Shown here piece by piece: positions 4,416-7,092 of a stretch of 7,092 nt of DNA (the stretch's first letter is position 1; the number at the start of each line of letters is the position of its first letter). The notes under the pieces were generated by a model. The model was not told the origin of the DNA, searched no databases, and saw nothing but the letters and a program-made list of their open reading frames with translations. A program made the position numbers and the translations under genes. Origin of the DNA: an uncultured Eubacteriales bacterium (GTDB lineage Bacteria > Bacillota > Clostridia > Oscillospirales > CAG-272); NCBI GenBank assembly GCA_934417455.1, contig CAKRWK010000054.1, forward strand, positions 1 through 7,092. Reading direction: 5' to 3'.

Positions 4416-7092
4416 ATGAAAAGAACCAAGTTTCAGAGAGTGCTCTGCATGCTACTCTCTGCAACACTGCTTCTCGGCATGTTCGGCATCGGGACATCGG
4501 CCGCCGGCCGCAAACCCGACACGGGCGTGCAGAACGCGCTGGATGAAATGAAAGCGTACCTGAACGCTTCGTCTTATGCCGCGTATTACGAGAAGTATCA
4601 CACGGGCGACGCGCCGGGCGAGGGACTCACGTCTATCGACGTCGACGTTGTGGCCGACCTCATCGACGGCAATGCCGTGAAGGTCATCGACAGCGATACC
4701 TGTCGGGCGGCGCATCTCAACAGCCCGTCGGCGTGGGGCGCTTTCGGCGATTTTGAAACCGTCGGCTCGTCGAGCGTATACCTGCCGGCCACCGGCTCTG
4801 CCACGTGGCAGTTTACGGTGGAGAAAGAGGGACTTTACTACATCCGCTTTGAGTTTTACGACTGCGATACGGATGAGAGCAGTATCAGTTCCATCGAGCG
4901 CAAACTTCTGATTGACGGGGACATTCCGTTCACGGAAGCGACCAGCCTCAAGATGTCGAAGAACTGGAAATTCGACAACACCAAGGTCATGACGGCGGCC
5001 GAATACGAAGCCTCCGCCGATACATTTCTGCCGGACGGGCTTTCATACGTGCAGAGCGACGCCGGTTATGTTCGCCGCTACGTTTACATGAAGGACGGCG
5101 TGAGAATGGCGGAGATTTCCACCATCTCGCAGGACATCAACGGCAACTCCATGTCGCCCGACGCCGTGCAGGCCGCCAAGTGGAATACATATTATTGTTC
5201 CGATTCCACGGGCTATACGCAGGGCTACTTTGAATTCTACTTCTCGGCCGGCGCCGTCGGAGGAGAAACACACACGCTGACCCTGCAGGCCGAGCGCGAG
5301 CCGATGATTCTCGGCGATATCACACTCGTTCCCGTGAACGACGCAGCCGTGAGAATCAAGAGTTATGCCGAAGTGCTGGAAGAGTACAGAAATGCCGGAT
5401 ACACGACGGCGGGCGGTAACATCACCACCATCCAGGCGGAATTCCCCGACCTTGTTTCGGACGGTTCCGTGTATGCGACCAACGACAACTCCTCTTCCGC
5501 TACATGGCCGTCGACCGCGAAAGCGCAACTGTACAACGTCATCGGCGAAAACAGTTACAGCACGGTAGGGCAGTGGGCGGCTTACAAATTCACCGTGGAT
5601 TCCACGGGCCTTTACAAAATCGGCATGCGTTATCTGCAGAATGCCCTGCAGGGTATGTTCATCTGCCGCACGGTGAAACTTTCCGGCGGTACGTACGGAC
5701 TTGCCGACGGCACGCCGACCGTACCGTTTGCCGAAGCCTACAACACCCGCTTCAATTACAATAAGGACTGGCAGTCCTCCTATCTGGGCGACGGAACCAG
5801 CACGTTTGAGTTCTACTTTGAAAAGGGCGTCGAATACACACTGTATCTCGAATGCTCCCTCGGTTCTCTGAAAACGCTGATTTCCCGCGCGGAAACCTCC
5901 ATGAGCAACATTAACTCCGCGTACCTCCGCATTTTGCAGCTGACGGGTGCCGACCCCGACGAATACCGCAATTATCAGTTTGAACAGGTCATGCCGGACG
6001 TTCTTGTGACGCTGCTTGACGAGGCGAGAGAGCTCAGTCTGATTGCCGACGAGTTTGAAGCCCTCTGCGGCAATGAAAAAGGTTCGCATATTGCGACGCT
6101 CGATACCATCGCCATCCTGCTTGACCGCATGGGTAGCGACAACGGTTACGAAATCGCCCGCAACCTTTCCAACCTGAAATCCAACCTCGGTACACTCGGT
6201 ACATGGATCAACAACTCGAAGAAAAGTTCCATGACGGTGGATTGTATCACCGTGACGCCGCAGCACGCCGACGATTCGGCACTTCCGCGCGGCAAAGCCG
6301 GATTCTTCTCTTCACTGTGGTTTGAAATTAAATCCTTCTTCTGCTCCTTCTTCACCGACTATGATTCCATGGGTCTGACGAAGAAACCGGAAAAGGATGC
6401 CCGCACCATTGACGTGTGGCTTGCCACCGGCCGTGATCAGTCGAAAATCTGGCGTAGCATGATTGATATTGAGGGTGAAGGCGGTTTCACCAGTACGACG
6501 GGCGTTGCCGTTACGCTGAAACTCGTTACCGCCGGTACGCTTCTTCCTTCCATTCTGGCAGGTAAGGGCCCCGACGTTTATCTCGGTCTCGGTTCCGCCG
6601 ATGTTATCAACTACGCCATCCGTGAGGCCGTTCTCGGTATCAACGGTGCCGACAAACGTTTGTCGGATGCGGATAACAAATACTTCACTTCCACTTATTA
6701 CACGTACTACGACGAGGCAAGCGGCACCTACACGACAACCGACGTGAAGGACAGTACGAAGAACGCCACGTTCGTCTCGAAGCCTTATGACGAGGCCGTC
6801 ACGGTGTACGACCCGGCAACGGGGAAGGGCAATTACGTGCAGGCCGCGCTCGATACCGTCGAACTTCTGAAAGTTACTTACGGTATCCCCATGACGATGT
6901 CGTTCTCCATGATGTTTTACCGTGCGGACGTTCTCGCCGGTCTTAACCTTGAAATTCCCGAAACGTGGTCGGAACTGCTCGCGGCGCTGCCCGTTCTGCA
7001 GGCCAACAACATGTCCGTCGGCGTTTCCTACGAAGCCGCCATCAACTTCCTTCTGTATCAGATGGGAGGCAACATGTGGCGCTACACCGACG
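4416..7092 (+). CDS. Large secreted ABC-transporter solute-binding protein with N-terminal tandem beta-sandwich modules (3' end cut)
   Basis: Open for 892 codons to the right edge. Residues 1-30 are a Sec signal peptide: 'MKRTKFQR' basic start, hydrophobic core, likely cleavage near 'GTSA/A'. There is no lipobox cysteine. Residues about 73-305 and 337-500 look like two homologous beta-sandwich modules, possibly carbohydrate-binding: 'ATWQFTVEKEGLYYIRFEFY' matches 'AAYKFTVDSTGLYKIGMRYL', and 'YFEFYFSAG' matches 'TFEFYFEKG'. A mostly helical region (about 520-605) follows, then an aromatic amphipathic segment (628-650). From residue about 663 the sequence resembles type 1 carbohydrate solute-binding proteins: 'RTIDVWLATG', 'FTSTTGVAVTLKLV', 'LLPSILAGKGPDVYLGLG', 'YGIPMTMSFSMMFYRADVL' and 'IPETWSELLAALPVLQ'. 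Normal members are about 430-450 residues, so the full protein may exceed 1000. It should capture a sugar or oligosaccharide outside the cell for a transporter whose permeases may lie downstream. AGGAGG nine bases before ATG fixes the start. The substrate cannot be read from sequence. Confidence 0.85.
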   Translation, partial: MKRTKFQRVLCMLLSATLLLGMFGIGTSAAGRKPDTGVQNALDEMKAYLNASSYAAYYEKYHTGDAPGEGLTSIDVDVVADLIDGNAVKVIDSDTCRAAHLNSPSAWGAFGDFETVGSSSVYLPATGSATWQFTVEKEGLYYIRFEFYDCDTDESSISSIERKLLIDGDIPFTEATSLKMSKNWKFDNTKVMTAAEYEASADTFLPDGLSYVQSDAGYVRRYVYMKDGVRMAEISTISQDINGNSMSPDAVQAAKWNTYYCSDSTGYTQGYFEFYFSAGAVGGETHTLTLQAEREPMILGDITLVPVNDAAVRIKSYAEVLEEYRNAGYTTAGGNITTIQAEFPDLVSDGSVYATNDNSSSATWPSTAKAQLYNVIGENSYSTVGQWAAYKFTVDSTGLYKIGMRYLQNALQGMFICRTVKLSGGTYGLADGTPTVPFAEAYNTRFNYNKDWQSSYLGDGTSTFEFYFEKGVEYTLYLECSLGSLKTLISRAETSMSNINSAYLRILQLTGADPDEYRNYQFEQVMPDVLVTLLDEARELSLIADEFEALCGNEKGSHIATLDTIAILLDRMGSDNGYEIARNLSNLKSNLGTLGTWINNSKKSSMTVDCITVTPQHADDSALPRGKAGFFSSLWFEIKSFFCSFFTDYDSMGLTKKPEKDARTIDVWLATGRDQSKIWRSMIDIEGEGGFTSTTGVAVTLKLVTAGTLLPSILAGKGPDVYLGLGSADVINYAIREAVLGINGADKRLSDADNKYFTSTYYTYYDEASGTYTTTDVKDSTKNATFVSKPYDEAVTVYDPATGKGNYVQAALDTVELLKVTYGIPMTMSFSMMFYRADVLAGLNLEIPETWSELLAALPVLQANNMSVGVSYEAAINFLLYQMGGNMWRYTD

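Noticed and set aside
5043..6266. Long open frame (407 codons) on the minus strand, opposite the solute-binding gene
   Set aside because: The plus-strand frame has a signal peptide, domain motifs, promoter and ribosome binding site. The minus frame has no recognisable motif and is the kind of shadow produced by the GC-biased third codon positions of the real gene.

Overview
The window looks like chromosomal DNA of a moderately GC-rich Gram-positive bacterium, most likely an uncultured gut-type member of the class Clostridia. The reasons are an AddB-type (not RecB/C-type) recombination nuclease subunit, AGGAGG-like ribosome binding sites, near-consensus sigma-A promoters (TTGACA / TATAAT), a GTG start, and a very large sugar-transport-type solute-binding protein. 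The taxonomic placement is inference. I see no rRNA, tRNA, CRISPR array, insertion sequence or phage gene.

Left part (1-2693, minus strand): a two-gene operon. A perfect-consensus sigma-A promoter (2721-2749) drives a small winged-helix protein of the OmpR/PhoB effector type with a shrunken, receiver-like N-terminus. Its stop codon overlaps the start of addB by 7 bases. addB runs off the left edge after 706 codons, so its C-terminal nuclease domain is outside the window. This AddB has the family's typical motifs but lacks a recognisable Walker A at its N-terminus.

Middle (2694-3918): a 216-base divergent intergenic region with a 14-bp palindrome and three GCAA-N3-TTGC elements between the opposed promoters. 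It is followed by a monocistronic plus-strand gene for a KDPG/KHG aldolase fused to a C-terminal VOC (glyoxalase-fold) domain. The gene is closed by a strong, probably bidirectional, intrinsic terminator.

Right part (3919-7092): a long AT-rich intergenic stretch (about 500 bases) with small repeats, a 16-bp AT palindrome and a strong extended -10 promoter with a roughly 110-base leader. It precedes a secreted protein of at least 892 residues, cut by the right edge. That protein has a signal peptide without a lipobox, two homologous beta-sandwich-like modules, a helical region, an aromatic amphipathic segment, and then an ABC-transporter solute-binding domain of the carbohydrate type.

Functionally, the aldolase (sugar acid catabolism) and the solute-binding protein (carbohydrate uptake) fit a plant- or host-glycan-degrading lifestyle, but nothing in the sequence ties them into one pathway; each has its own promoter. 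The winged-helix/addB pair is a separate, DNA-repair-related unit. I found no clear evidence of a wholly new system. The most unusual points are the regulator-like gene coupled to addB, the P-loop-less AddB, the operator-like cluster in the divergent promoter region, and the architecture of the giant solute-binding protein.
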